Below, piece after piece: positions 10,904-19,078 of a DNA stretch of 64,000 nucleotides. The notes under the pieces are model-generated. The model was not told the DNA's origin, did not search any database, and saw nothing but the letters and a program-made list of their open reading frames with translations. A program made the position numbers and the translations under genes. Source of the stretch: Actinomycetes bacterium (GTDB lineage Bacteria; Actinomycetota; Coriobacteriia; Anaerosomatales; Anaerosomataceae); NCBI GenBank assembly GCA_022839745.1, contig JALHJB010000008.1, positions 1 to 64,000 of the forward strand, given 5' to 3'. The first letter of the stretch is position 1, and the number at the start of each line of letters is the position of its first letter.

Positions 10904-10969
10904 ATGAACGCGACAGCTCACATGCTTCCGGGTCTTACCGGGCGACTTATCCAGCCGGCCGCCGTCTAG
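10904..10969 (+). CDS. Putative leuA leader peptide (21 aa)
   Basis: A short reading frame encodes MNATAHMLPGLTGRLIQPAA plus a final Val, with its stop 61 bp upstream of leuA. All three Leu codons (residues 8, 11, 15) are CTT, a codon avoided in this GC-rich region, which fits a ribosome-stalling attenuator sensing charged tRNA-Leu. The stop codon lies in the loop of the hairpin at 10960-10978. With the -10 at 10891 the peptide would be translated from a leaderless message. Leader-peptide attenuation of leuA has been predicted in other actinobacteria; its operation here is inferred. Confidence 0.5.
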   Translation: MNATAHMLPGLTGRLIQPAAV

Positions 10970-10978
10970 CCGACGGCG
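10960..10978 (+). promoter_or_regulatory. Hairpin overlapping the leader-peptide stop codon
   Basis: CGCCGTC (10960-10966) pairs perfectly with GACGGCG (10972-10978) around a 5-nt loop that contains the TAG stop of the leader peptide. A ribosome stalled on the upstream CTT codons would leave it free to form; one reaching the stop would disrupt it. Confidence 0.45.
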
Positions 10979-11030
10979 TGTGCCGGCGTATCCGCCCGTA
11001 CCCGCGTTCAGACTTCCCTAGGAGCATCCA

Positions 11031-12605
11031 ATGAGCACACCCAGCGCTTCTTCGACGCACCCATCCGACCGCGTCTTCATCTTCGATACCACGCTCCGTG
11101 ACGGCGAGCAGTCGCCGGGCGCGAGCATGAACTCCGCCGAGAAGCTTGAGATCGCCCGTCAGCTGGTGCGTCTCGGCGTGGACGTCATCGAGGCGGGCTT
11201 TCCGATCTCGTCCCCTGGCGATTTCGAGAGCGTGCGCCGCATCGCAGCTGAGGTAGGTGATGCCGCTACGGTCTGCGCTCTCTCTCGCGCCATCCCGGCC
11301 GACATCGAGCGCGCCGCCGAGGCGCTCGCCGACGCCGCGCGCCCGCGCATCCATACCGGCATCGGTGTCTCGGAGAGCCACCTGCGCGACAAGCTCAAGA
11401 TCTCCGGCGACGAGGCCATCGAGCGCGGCGTGGCGGCCGTCAAGCTGGCGCGCTCGTTCGTTGATGACGTCGAGTTCTACGCCGAGGACGCCGGGCGCGC
11501 CGAGCCCGAATTCCTTTACCGCATGATCGAGGCCGCCGTTGCGGCAGGCGCCACTGTGGTCAACATCCCCGACACCACCGGCTACGCGTATCCGGAGGTG
11601 TTCGGCGCGCTCATCAGCGGCCTCATGGAGAACGTGCGCGGCATCGAGAACGTCACAGTCTCGGTCCACTGCCACAACGACCTCGGCATGGCCACCGCCA
11701 ACGCGCTCGCGGGTGTGAAGGCGGGCGCACGTCAGGTGGAGTGCACCATCAACGGTCTGGGCGAGCGTGCCGGCAACACCGCGCTGGAAGAGGTCGTGAT
11801 GGCGCTCAAGATGCGCCCCGACGTCTTCGGCGTGACCACCGGCATCAACACGCGGGAGTTCGTCCGCGCGAGCAGGCTCGTCTCAAGCATCACGGGCATC
11901 CTCGTGCAGCCCAACAAGGCGATCGTGGGCGCTAACGCGTTCGCACATTCAAGCGGCATCCACCAGGACGGCGTGCTCAAGGAGCGCTCCACCTACGAGA
12001 TCATCGACCCTGCCGATGTGGGCGCTGGTGGCTCGAGCATCGTGCTCACGGCGCGCAGCGGTCGTGCGGCGCTGCGCCACCGTCTGGCCGAGCTCGGCTA
12101 CGCGATGGAGGATGACGATTTCGAGGCCATACATATGGCCTTCCTGGAGTTGGCCGACAAGAAGAAGGAAGTCTACGACGAGGACCTCGAGGCGCTTGTA
12201 GGCGAGGCTGAGCGCATGGTGGGCGAGGTCTACCACCTCGAGCAGGTGCATGTGAGCTGCGGCGACCCGGGAATCCCCACGGCGACCGTGGAGCTCATCA
12301 CTGCCGACGGCGAGAGCCTCATCGACTCGAGCCACGGCAACGGTCCGGTGGACGCGGTGTACAACGCGATCAACCGCATCGTCGGCGAGCCCAACGACCT
12401 CACCGAGTTCAGCGTGCAGTCGATCACCCGCGGTATCGATGCAGTGGGCGAGGTGACCATCCGGATCAAGAGCGAGGACGGGCGCACCTTCACCGGCCGT
12501 GGCGCGCATCCGGACATCATCGTCTCGAGCGCCAAGGCGTACGTGAATGCCCTCAACCGTCTTCTTCTGGCGGTTGAGCAGCCGGCTCTTCCAGCGGAGG
12601 TCTAG
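11031..12605 (+). CDS. leuA: 2-isopropylmalate synthase
   Basis: It condenses acetyl-CoA with 2-oxoisovalerate in the first committed step of leucine synthesis. The 524-residue protein has the DRE-TIM catalytic barrel with [13 protein letters not shown] at its start, metal-ligand His in [17 protein letters not shown] and SGIHQDG. The C-terminal allosteric LeuA_dimer domain (residues ~380-510) normally binds leucine. TAGGAG lies 6 bp before ATG 11031. It is probably regulated by the leader peptide and hairpin upstream. It is distinct from the citramalate synthase at 27173. Confidence 0.95.
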   Translation: MSTPSASSTHPSDRVFIFDTTLRDGEQSPGASMNSAEKLEIARQLVRLGVDVIEAGFPISSPGDFESVRRIAAEVGDAATVCALSRAIPADIERAAEALADAARPRIHTGIGVSESHLRDKLKISGDEAIERGVAAVKLARSFVDDVEFYAEDAGRAEPEFLYRMIEAAVAAGATVVNIPDTTGYAYPEVFGALISGLMENVRGIENVTVSVHCHNDLGMATANALAGVKAGARQVECTINGLGERAGNTALEEVVMALKMRPDVFGVTTGINTREFVRASRLVSSITGILVQPNKAIVGANAFAHSSGIHQDGVLKERSTYEIIDPADVGAGGSSIVLTARSGRAALRHRLAELGYAMEDDDFEAIHMAFLELADKKKEVYDEDLEALVGEAERMVGEVYHLEQVHVSCGDPGIPTATVELITADGESLIDSSHGNGPVDAVYNAINRIVGEPNDLTEFSVQSITRGIDAVGEVTIRIKSEDGRTFTGRGAHPDIIVSSAKAYVNALNRLLLAVEQPALPAEV

Positions 12606-12666
12606 CGAAGAGCGGAGGCTGACGCGTCGTGCGCAGTGAGGCAGAACCGAGGGTCACGAAACACGT

Positions 12667-13086
12667 CTAGCGCAGAGCGTCCACGAACTGAGCGAAGGCG
12701 GCCGGTGAAAGGATCCGGGGCGTGATCCCGGAAAGGCCGAGCGGGTGGGCGTCTCCTGACACGATCACCTCTGCATGACCGATGAGAGCGAGAGCGACGA
12801 GGTAGTCATCGTCGGGGTCGGGTGGGACTGCACGAACGACTCCCGGGTCGGGCACGGTGATCGCGACACGGCCGAGCCAGCGCACGAAGTCGTCTGCCAC
12901 GGTTGGGTCGAGGCGCGCAGCGATCTTCGGCCTGTGCAGTACGCCGGACAGCTCATCAAGCAAGCGCGGGCACACTATCGCGTCGAACAGTCCTTCGCCG
13001 AGGGCGCCGACCAGCCGTGCGGGGGAGCCGTGGGCGGAGAGCAGCGCGGCAACGTAGACGTTCGTGTCGAGCACCGCGCGGATCAC
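12667..13086 (-). CDS. PIN-domain ribonuclease toxin (VapC-like)
   Basis: A 139-residue PIN-domain protein. The expected acidic active-site residues are visible: Asp in VLDTNVYV near the N-terminus, Glu in LLDEL, and Asp in PDPDDDYLVALA and VSGDAHPL. The GTG start at 13086 overlaps the stop of the upstream minus-strand antitoxin by 4 bp (GTGA). PIN toxins of such pairs usually cut tRNA or rRNA and are neutralised by the partner; the target is unknown. The unit is oriented opposite to the flanking leu genes. Confidence 0.85.
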   Translation of the reverse strand: MIRAVLDTNVYVAALLSAHGSPARLVGALGEGLFDAIVCPRLLDELSGVLHRPKIAARLDPTVADDFVRWLGRVAITVPDPGVVRAVPPDPDDDYLVALALIGHAEVIVSGDAHPLGLSGITPRILSPAAFAQFVDALR

Positions 13087-13313
13087 GAGGCGCCGGAGCG
13101 GAAGCGGTGGACCTCCTCGACGGCGAGCTTGAGCGCATCTTCCTCGCTCATGTCGGCGGCACCCCATGCACGCTCGAGTACCTCCATGCCGAGGTAGGCG
13201 CGCAATGCCTCTTCGACGACCTCGTAGTCCTTCTTGCCGGTGCGCGCGGCCATCACCTTGGCGCCGCGGAGGACGTCCTCATCGAGGTACACGGTTGTCT
13301 TGGTCTTAGCCAT
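13083..13313 (-). CDS. Antitoxin of the PIN-toxin pair
   Basis: A 76-residue protein preceding the PIN toxin on the minus strand. The N-terminus, MAKTKTTVYLDEDVLRGAK, resembles the beta-strand and first helix of ribbon-helix-helix antitoxins; the Glu-rich C-terminal half (MSEEDALKLAVEEVHRF) would wrap the toxin. ATG 13313 is the only plausible start; no strong ribosome site precedes it. By analogy with VapBC the pair should autoregulate. Confidence 0.75.
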   Translation of the reverse strand: MAKTKTTVYLDEDVLRGAKVMAARTGKKDYEVVEEALRAYLGMEVLERAWGAADMSEEDALKLAVEEVHRFRSGAS

Positions 13314-13444
13314 GCCTGCATCGTGACTGAAAAAAGGAAAAAGGGCAAGGTGCGATTGCAGGGATGACTGCGCCACGTGTGGCCTAGCCCCGCCCCATCG
13401 CGTAGAATGCACGAACTGGAAGCAGTACGAAGGAGCGTCGCACC

Positions 13445-14713
13445 ATGCCCCGACCGATGACCATCACCGAGAAGATCCTTGCAGCCCACGCGGGCCTGGA
13501 CGAGGTCGCCCCTGGCCAGCTCATCGAGTGCGATCTCGACCTCGTGCTCGCCAACGACGTGACCGCGCCCATCGCCATCCGCGAGTTCGGCAAAGTCGGC
13601 GTAGAGCGCGTGTGGGACCCCGCGAAGATCGCGCTCGTGCCCGACCACTACACGCCCAACAAGGACATCAAGTCCGCCGAGCAGGCCAAGATCGTGCGCG
13701 AGTTCGCGCGCGCGCAGGGCATCACGCACTACTACGAGATCGGGTGCATGGGTGTGGAGCACGCGCTGCTGCCCGAGCAGGGCGTGGTGGGCGCCGGCGA
13801 TGTGATCATCGGCGCGGACAGCCACACATGCACGTACGGTGCGCTCGGCGCCTTTGCCACGGGCGTGGGCTCTACCGATGCCGCCGTGGCCATGGCCACA
13901 GGACGCGCGTGGTTCAAGGTGCCCGAGAGCCTCAAGTTCGTGATTGACGGCGAGCTCCGGCCCGGCGTGGGTGCCAAGGACGTCATCCTGCACATCATCG
14001 GCATGATCGGCGTGGATGGGGCGCTCTACCAGGCGATGGAGTTCACGGGTTCCACGATCACCGCTCTCGGCATGGCGGGCCGCATGACCATCTGCAACAT
14101 GGCGATCGAGGCGGGTGGCAAGAGCGGCATCATCGCCGTGGACGACGTGACGCGTGAGTACATGCGCGGCCGCACCGAGCGTCCGTGGAACGAGTACCAC
14201 TCGGACCCCGACGCCGAGTACGCGCACGTGTACGAAATCGACGCCGCCGACATCGTGCCCACCGTCGCCTTTCCGCATCTGCCGTCCAATACGCGGCCAG
14301 TCTCCGAAGCGCGCGACGTGAAGATCGACCAGGTGGTGGTGGGTTCGTGCACGAACGGCCGCTACGAGGACATGGCCGAGGCCGCCGCGGTGATCAAGGG
14401 CCACACGGTGCACCCCGATGTGCGCATGATCGTCATCCCCGCTACGCAGCAGGTGTACCGCGACATGATGCACACGGGGCTCACCGACATCTTCCTGGAC
14501 GCTGGCGCCGCAGTGAGCACGCCCACCTGTGGGCCGTGCCTGGGCGGGCACATGGGCATTCTGGCGGCGGGAGAGCGTGCGGTGGCCACCACCAACCGCA
14601 ACTTCGTCGGCCGAATGGGCGATCCCACGAGCGAGGTCTACCTCACGGGTCCGGCCGTAGCGGCGGCAAGTGCAGTGCTGGGACACATCGGTTTGCCGGA
14701 GGACATCGGGTAA
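13445..14713 (+). CDS. leuC: 3-isopropylmalate dehydratase, large subunit
   Basis: With LeuD it isomerises 2- to 3-isopropylmalate through an aconitase-type [4Fe-4S] cluster. The 422-residue length matches the shorter archaeal/clostridial-type LeuC. Visible motifs are [15 protein letters not shown], the first cluster cysteine in [11 protein letters not shown], and the other two in [18 protein letters not shown] -10 (13403-13408) and GAAGGAG (13429-13435) precede ATG 13445. Its partner leuD lies 5.7 kb downstream, beyond the cytochrome module. Confidence 0.94.
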   Translation: MPRPMTITEKILAAHAGLDEVAPGQLIECDLDLVLANDVTAPIAIREFGKVGVERVWDPAKIALVPDHYTPNKDIKSAEQAKIVREFARAQGITHYYEIGCMGVEHALLPEQGVVGAGDVIIGADSHTCTYGALGAFATGVGSTDAAVAMATGRAWFKVPESLKFVIDGELRPGVGAKDVILHIIGMIGVDGALYQAMEFTGSTITALGMAGRMTICNMAIEAGGKSGIIAVDDVTREYMRGRTERPWNEYHSDPDAEYAHVYEIDAADIVPTVAFPHLPSNTRPVSEARDVKIDQVVVGSCTNGRYEDMAEAAAVIKGHTVHPDVRMIVIPATQQVYRDMMHTGLTDIFLDAGAAVSTPTCGPCLGGHMGILAAGERAVATTNRNFVGRMGDPTSEVYLTGPAVAAASAVLGHIGLPEDIG

Positions 14714-14816
14714 CGATTCCCGCGGCCGGCCTCGTGCGCATTGAACGAGGCGGACGGTTGCGGCATACTGCGACAGGCCCCTCGTGGGCAGGGGGAATCC
14801 ACACAAAGGAGTGCAT

Positions 14817-15536
14817 GTGGCACGCACGCGTACCGGGGACCGCGAGCGCGAGTCGCTCTTCTGGCTGCAGTTCGGCGTTCTTGCTGTCGTCATCCTGATC
14901 CTGGCGGCTGTCCTCTGGGCGCTCGTCACCGTTTCGTCGCTCGACTCCGCCGCGCCGCGCACCGTCACCGAGCGCAACATCCGAGCGCTTGAAGCTGCTG
15001 TTCTCGAGCAGCCGGAGGACGCGCCCACCTGGGCGAAGCTGATCCGCGCGCAGGCGCTCTCAGGTGACACCCGGGCGGCCTCCCGTTCGGTGGAGCGCGC
15101 CGACACGGCACTCGGCACACGCCGAGGCCCGGTGGGGATCGAGGTCGCGCGCATCGCCTTCCTCGAGGAGGACTTCGAGGCTGCGCTTGAGGAGATCGAT
15201 GCCGCGCTGGCGATCGTGGCCGAGGAGACCGAGGCGGAGCGCAAGAGCCTCGCCGAACGGAACATCGTCATGGACCCTGACTTCACCGCGGAGATAGATG
15301 CACGCGTCCTTAAGGGAGAGATCCTTACCGCGGCGGGTGACGCCGAGGGCGCGATCGACGCGTACACGGAGGCGCTCGAGTTCAACGGGCGCATGGCGGA
15401 TGTGCTGCTCGCGAGAGGACTCCTGTACGAGGAACTCGGCCAAGCCGAGGAGGCACGCGCTGATTTCGAGGCAGCGCTGACGTACATCCCTGATTACGCA
15501 CCGGCGCTCGAGGCGCTGGACCGGATCGGAGGCTAG
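14817..15536 (+). CDS. Membrane-anchored TPR protein
   Basis: A 239-residue protein with one N-terminal membrane helix (residues ~18-40, rich in V/I/L/A) and an outer part of TPR-like helical repeats. The clearest repeats are the ones ending AAVLEQPED, the EEDFEAALEEIDAALAI segment, and the last two around AGDAEGAIDAYTEALEF and LGQAEEARADFEAAL. I chose GTG 14817 because AAAGGA lies 6 bp upstream. It is the first gene of the cytochrome module, 7 bp before the NHL protein. TPR proteins in such loci may help assembly of exported cytochromes; the function here is unknown. Confidence 0.75.
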   Translation: MARTRTGDRERESLFWLQFGVLAVVILILAAVLWALVTVSSLDSAAPRTVTERNIRALEAAVLEQPEDAPTWAKLIRAQALSGDTRAASRSVERADTALGTRRGPVGIEVARIAFLEEDFEAALEEIDAALAIVAEETEAERKSLAERNIVMDPDFTAEIDARVLKGEILTAAGDAEGAIDAYTEALEFNGRMADVLLARGLLYEELGQAEEARADFEAALTYIPDYAPALEALDRIGG

Positions 15537-15543
15537 CCGCACG

Positions 15544-16854
15544 ATGGCGAGACACGCACAGACACGGTCGGGGCACTCTGTCGCTGTCGCTGCGTCACCC
15601 GACCCGGCGGACGTCCGTTACGCACGCATGCGTATAGGGCTCATCGCGCTCTTGCTGATCCTGGTGGCGTTGCTCGCGGCGATCCTCGTGTTCGTGGGTC
15701 GGCTGGTCGCACCTGATGGCCCCGCCGAAGAGGTCACCGAGCGCACGGGCGGGCTCACGTGGGTCCGCTCGATCTACGGCATCAGCGCCGCGGCTGAAGA
15801 CCAGCTGCGTAGCCCCGGACATGTCGCCATCGGGCCCGACGGCACGATCTGGGTGACCGACCCGGTGATGCGACGCGTGTTCGGGTTCAACCCGGATGGA
15901 TCCTTCAAGGACGAGCTCGTTGCGGGGAACGCCGAAGAGGGTGGCATGTCCATGCTGCAGGGCCCTGCGGGGATCGCGGTGAGCGATGATGGCGAGGTAT
16001 ACGTTGCCGACGTCCAGACCGGCGTCGTGATCGTCTGGGGCCGGGATGGCGAGGTCGACCGCGTGTTCGAGGTGCCGTCGCCCATCCAGATCGCGCTGCG
16101 AGACGACCGCGTCTTCGTGACATCAGCCGAAGGACTGTTCCTGTTCACCCCCGAGGGTGAGGAGATCGCCCGTTGGTCCTCTCGTGGCTCGGCGAGCGAG
16201 CAGGTGGACATGCCGAACGGCGCGGTCATCGGCGAAGACGGCACGCTCTACATCGCCGACACCCACAACGTGCAGATCAAGGCGCTCTCATCCGATGGCG
16301 CTACGGTGGAGTGGGCGGTCCCGCCCACGTCCAAGCGTGCCTCCACACTCGAGTCGACCGGCGCCCCGGAAGCGATGACCGAGGCGCAGCTGTCGCACCC
16401 GGACACGGATACAGCCGAGGGTGACGCTGAAGGCGATGTCGACCTTGCGTCGACGCTACAGCTTCCCACGGGGATGACGATGGATGGTGCGGGCCGGCTG
16501 GTCTTCGCCGACGCGTTTGCGTTCGGGCTGTACGTTGTGGATCCCGATGAGCAGGCGATCGTCGCCAAGTACGGCGACCAGGGCTCCGCCGACGGGCTGT
16601 TCAATTACCCCACAGGCATCGCGTACGATGCGGACCGCGACTGGTTCGCGGTGGCCGATACGGCCAATGCCCGGGTCCAGATCGTGCGTCTGCCCGGCTC
16701 GGGAGGGTCGCCGCTTGCCGTGGTTCGGAGGGTCAGCGTGCCGTGGGTGGCGTATGCCGTTCCGCTGCTGCTCGTGTTGGTTGCGGTGTTCGTTGCAACA
16801 GCACGTCGCCGACGCCGAGCGGCTTATGAGACGCACGAGGCGGGCCAGGAGTAG
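15544..16854 (+). CDS. NHL-repeat beta-propeller membrane protein
   Basis: A 436-residue protein with an N-terminal membrane helix (residues ~30-55), an outer NHL-type propeller (motifs such as GPDGTIWVTDP, GPAGIAVSDDGEVYVAD, GTLYIADTHN, YPTGIAYDADRDWF), an acidic insert (residues ~280-300) and a C-terminal membrane helix followed by an Arg-rich tail. Both ends are therefore membrane-anchored with the propeller outside. It follows the TPR gene closely. NHL proteins often occur with multiheme cytochrome clusters in anaerobes; the biochemical role is not established. Confidence 0.8.
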   Translation: MARHAQTRSGHSVAVAASPDPADVRYARMRIGLIALLLILVALLAAILVFVGRLVAPDGPAEEVTERTGGLTWVRSIYGISAAAEDQLRSPGHVAIGPDGTIWVTDPVMRRVFGFNPDGSFKDELVAGNAEEGGMSMLQGPAGIAVSDDGEVYVADVQTGVVIVWGRDGEVDRVFEVPSPIQIALRDDRVFVTSAEGLFLFTPEGEEIARWSSRGSASEQVDMPNGAVIGEDGTLYIADTHNVQIKALSSDGATVEWAVPPTSKRASTLESTGAPEAMTEAQLSHPDTDTAEGDAEGDVDLASTLQLPTGMTMDGAGRLVFADAFAFGLYVVDPDEQAIVAKYGDQGSADGLFNYPTGIAYDADRDWFAVADTANARVQIVRLPGSGGSPLAVVRRVSVPWVAYAVPLLLVLVAVFVATARRRRRAAYETHEAGQE

Positions 16855-16881
16855 CGAGCTTCTTCGATCTTGATTTGTTCG

Positions 16882-16910
16882 TTGAATCTGTCGATACCTC
16901 ATGGTAGATT
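16882..16910 (+). promoter_or_regulatory. Strong promoter of the hexaheme cytochrome
   Basis: TTGAAT (16882-16887) and TAGATT (16905-16910) are 17 bp apart, one of the best sigma-70-type promoters in the window. Transcription would start near 16917, giving about 145 nt of leader before GTG 17061. The promoter separates the cytochrome gene from the TPR/NHL pair. Confidence 0.7.
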
Positions 16911-16913
16911 GGG

Positions 16914-17002
16914 CTTGCGCCACGCTCGGGAGGGGCACCGTGCGCATGCGCTCAGTGGGGAAGACCGCCGGCGATGACCGGCTGATCTTGAGCATAGGCA
17001 AG
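16914..17002 (+). promoter_or_regulatory. Structured 5' leader of the hexaheme cytochrome gene
   Basis: The segment is closed by CTTGC (16914-16918) pairing with GCAAG (16998-17002). Inside, a hairpin has GCCGG (16967-16971) and CCGGC (16978-16982) around a 6-nt loop, extended by AAGA/TCTT (16961-16964 with 16986-16989). The predicted start site lies very near the closing stem. I could not match it to c-di-GMP, fluoride, TPP or other riboswitch consensus patterns. It may be a riboswitch-like or mRNA-stabilising element. Confidence 0.4.
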
Positions 17003-17060
17003 ACGGGGGGTGATTCTGTATATGCCGAACTATATTGATGCTTCTATGAGGGGGAATTCC

Positions 17061-17963
17061 GTGAAGAAGACACTCTTTGTTCTCATCACTGCGATGGTCC
17101 TGGTGTTCGCGTTCGCCGCGACTGCGATGGCCAACACTTCGTCTGGTACGATCACCTGGAGTGCAGCGGCGCCGAACAACAGCCCAGCCACGCCGCACAA
17201 GGGTTATGCGTACAACACCCAGAAGTGCCTGGTCTGCCATGCAGTTCATAAGGCATCGCCGACCGGTCAGGTGCTGCTTGGCGACACCGTGGCCAACGCG
17301 TGCAACTACTGCCATGTTTCCACAACGGGCGTCTCCACGGTGCACGTGTACAACAACGATCCTGCTACGTTCGCCACAGACACCGTGTTCAACCACAGCA
17401 ATAAGTGCACCGCATGCCATGCCGTACACGGTGCCGACACTGTCAATCAGCCGGATCTGTCAGCGAAGATCCTGAAGGACCCGACAGCTGCGTCGGCCGA
17501 GTTCCAGATTGAGTCGCTCCCCTCGAACTGGGACGTCACGTCCGAGGGCACCGATCGTGCGGGTGCGCTGAGCGCCTTCTGTACCGCATGCCATCCGTAC
17601 TTCACGGGCACCTATGCTGACTCGGATGCCGATGGCAACGTCACGGGGTCATCCGGTGTTGGTGGGCCCTACAACTCGCACATCATGACGAGCGACTTCG
17701 CCTCGTACGACCCTGCTAACGGTGCGACTGCTACGGGCATCCAGGTCGCCTGGGCCTCGTCCGCATACTGCACCAGCTGCCATGACTCGGGCGCTGACAC
17801 GGTCGCGGACAACTTCCCGCACCTGACCAGCGGCGCGAGGTTCATGAAGTCCGCTGAGTACGCGGGTGCCGCGGCGACCGCTGCCGCTTCGCCCACGCAG
17901 GACGGTGTCTGCCTCAAGTGCCACAGGGGTAGCGCAGACACTGGTGTGCAGTTCGACTTCTAG
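17061..17963 (+). CDS. Secreted hexaheme c-type cytochrome
   Basis: A 300-residue exported protein. It begins MKKTLFVLITAM and has a Sec signal peptide with likely cleavage after ATAMA (residue ~24). Six CXXCH motifs are present: CLVCH, CNYCH, CTACH, CTACH, CTSCH and CLKCH, with extra His (HAVH, FPHL) that could be axial ligands. No membrane anchor remains after cleavage. I chose GTG 17061 because GAGGGGG lies 6-12 bp upstream; earlier in-frame starts (17010, 17022, 17046) would bury the signal peptide. With its own promoter and terminator it is a single-gene unit, probably abundant. Extracellular electron transfer is inferred. Confidence 0.85.
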   Translation: MKKTLFVLITAMVLVFAFAATAMANTSSGTITWSAAAPNNSPATPHKGYAYNTQKCLVCHAVHKASPTGQVLLGDTVANACNYCHVSTTGVSTVHVYNNDPATFATDTVFNHSNKCTACHAVHGADTVNQPDLSAKILKDPTAASAEFQIESLPSNWDVTSEGTDRAGALSAFCTACHPYFTGTYADSDADGNVTGSSGVGGPYNSHIMTSDFASYDPANGATATGIQVAWASSAYCTSCHDSGADTVADNFPHLTSGARFMKSAEYAGAAATAAASPTQDGVCLKCHRGSADTGVQFDF

Positions 17964-17996
17964 GAGTCGAGTCACTCTGTTGCACGCGTTTCTGCA

Positions 17997-18027
17997 CAGG
18001 CCCCGGAGGATCCTCCGGGGCCTGTTT
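17997..18027 (+). terminator. Intrinsic terminator after the hexaheme cytochrome
   Basis: A perfect 28-bp palindrome, CAGGCCCCGGAGGA and its complement (17997-18024), is followed by TTT. It lies 34 bp after the stop codon and isolates the gene from the next cytochromes. Confidence 0.85.
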
Positions 18028-18127
18028 GCGTCTGCGGCCTCGCTGACCAGTGCCGCCGCCTCATGCTATGCTGCCTCACTGGGCCGTTGGAGTGCTCCAA
18101 CGCCACGTTCATCGGGGGAGGACGAAC

Positions 18128-19078
18128 CTGCGCACGCCACGCACACAGACGCTCATCTCGGCTGGAGTCATCCTTCTGCTCACGAGTGTGCTGTTCGTGG
18201 CGGTCGCCGCGTCCGGCCCGGCCGCGTTCTGCGGCAGCTGTCACGCCATGCGTCCCTACGCTCTGGCGTACGCATCAAGCGCCCACGATGGGGCGGGGTG
18301 CGTCTCGTGTCACGCCTCGTCACTCGCGGACCGCATCAGTATGCCCGGCAGGGTCCTGGGCGGGATGGTGCCGCGCGCTATCAGCGGCGCGGACGAGGTC
18401 TCTGGGCCGGTGCTCGGCGTGCCGGACGACGGGTGCAGCTCGTGCCACGGCCAGGATGTCGAGGACATCATCGACCGCGACGGCATCCGAGTGCTGCACC
18501 CGACCTGCGCGCGTGCCGCAACCTGTGCGGACTGCCACGGCGACGTGCCTCACGGGAATGCCGTGCGCGTGCGGCGTGCGTACACGATGGAATCCTGCAC
18601 GGTGTGTCACCAGCGTGACGGCGCGACGCTTGAGTGCGGTGTATGTCACTCGGAGCACACACAGCGGGAGCGGCTTGAGCGGGGTCCCTGGCAGGTGACG
18701 CACGGCGCACAATGGGCGCAGACGCACGGACTCGGCAGCCTCACTTCGTGTGGCGTCTGCCATCCCTCCGACTACTGTGTGCGCTGCCATGGGACAGTGC
18801 TGCCGCACCCGATCGGGTTCGGTCAATCCCACGGAGACGAGGCCAAGAGGGACCTGGCGGTGTGCGAGGCATGTCACGACACGGACACCCTCTGCACGCC
18901 GTGCCACGGCGTCGACATGCCGCATGCGGAGGGATTCCTGAAGTCGCACTCGGCCATCGCCACAGATGTCGATGACCCTGTGTGCTCCCGCTGCCACGAC
19001 TCACAGGAGTGCATCGCCTGCCACGAGCGCCACATTCATCCCGGGAACGCAGTCAAGGCGCCGAAGGCAGGTGAATGA
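18128..19078 (+). CDS. Membrane-anchored dodecaheme cytochrome (NapC/NirT-like start)
   Basis: A ~316-residue protein with one N-terminal membrane helix (residues ~10-30) and twelve CXXCH motifs, the first in FCGSCHAM as in NapC/NirT/CymA quinol-oxidising cytochromes. Others include CSSCH, CADCH, CGVCH (twice), CVRCH, CTPCH and CIACH. The start is uncertain. The ribosome site GGGGGAGG (18114-18121) sits 6 bp before an in-frame CTG at 18128; the nearest standard alternatives are GTG 18092 and ATG 18068, with poorer spacing. Its stop overlaps the start of the next cytochrome. It probably takes electrons from menaquinol; this is inferred from the anchor and first heme motif. Confidence 0.8.
   Translation: MRTPRTQTLISAGVILLLTSVLFVAVAASGPAAFCGSCHAMRPYALAYASSAHDGAGCVSCHASSLADRISMPGRVLGGMVPRAISGADEVSGPVLGVPDDGCSSCHGQDVEDIIDRDGIRVLHPTCARAATCADCHGDVPHGNAVRVRRAYTMESCTVCHQRDGATLECGVCHSEHTQRERLERGPWQVTHGAQWAQTHGLGSLTSCGVCHPSDYCVRCHGTVLPHPIGFGQSHGDEAKRDLAVCEACHDTDTLCTPCHGVDMPHAEGFLKSHSAIATDVDDPVCSRCHDSQECIACHERHIHPGNAVKAPKAGE

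Noticed and set aside
16914..17002. c-di-GMP (GEMM) or fluoride riboswitch before the hexaheme cytochrome.
   Set aside because: The required GGCAAACC/ACGCAAAGCC or fluoride core sequences are absent; kept only as an unassigned structured leader.
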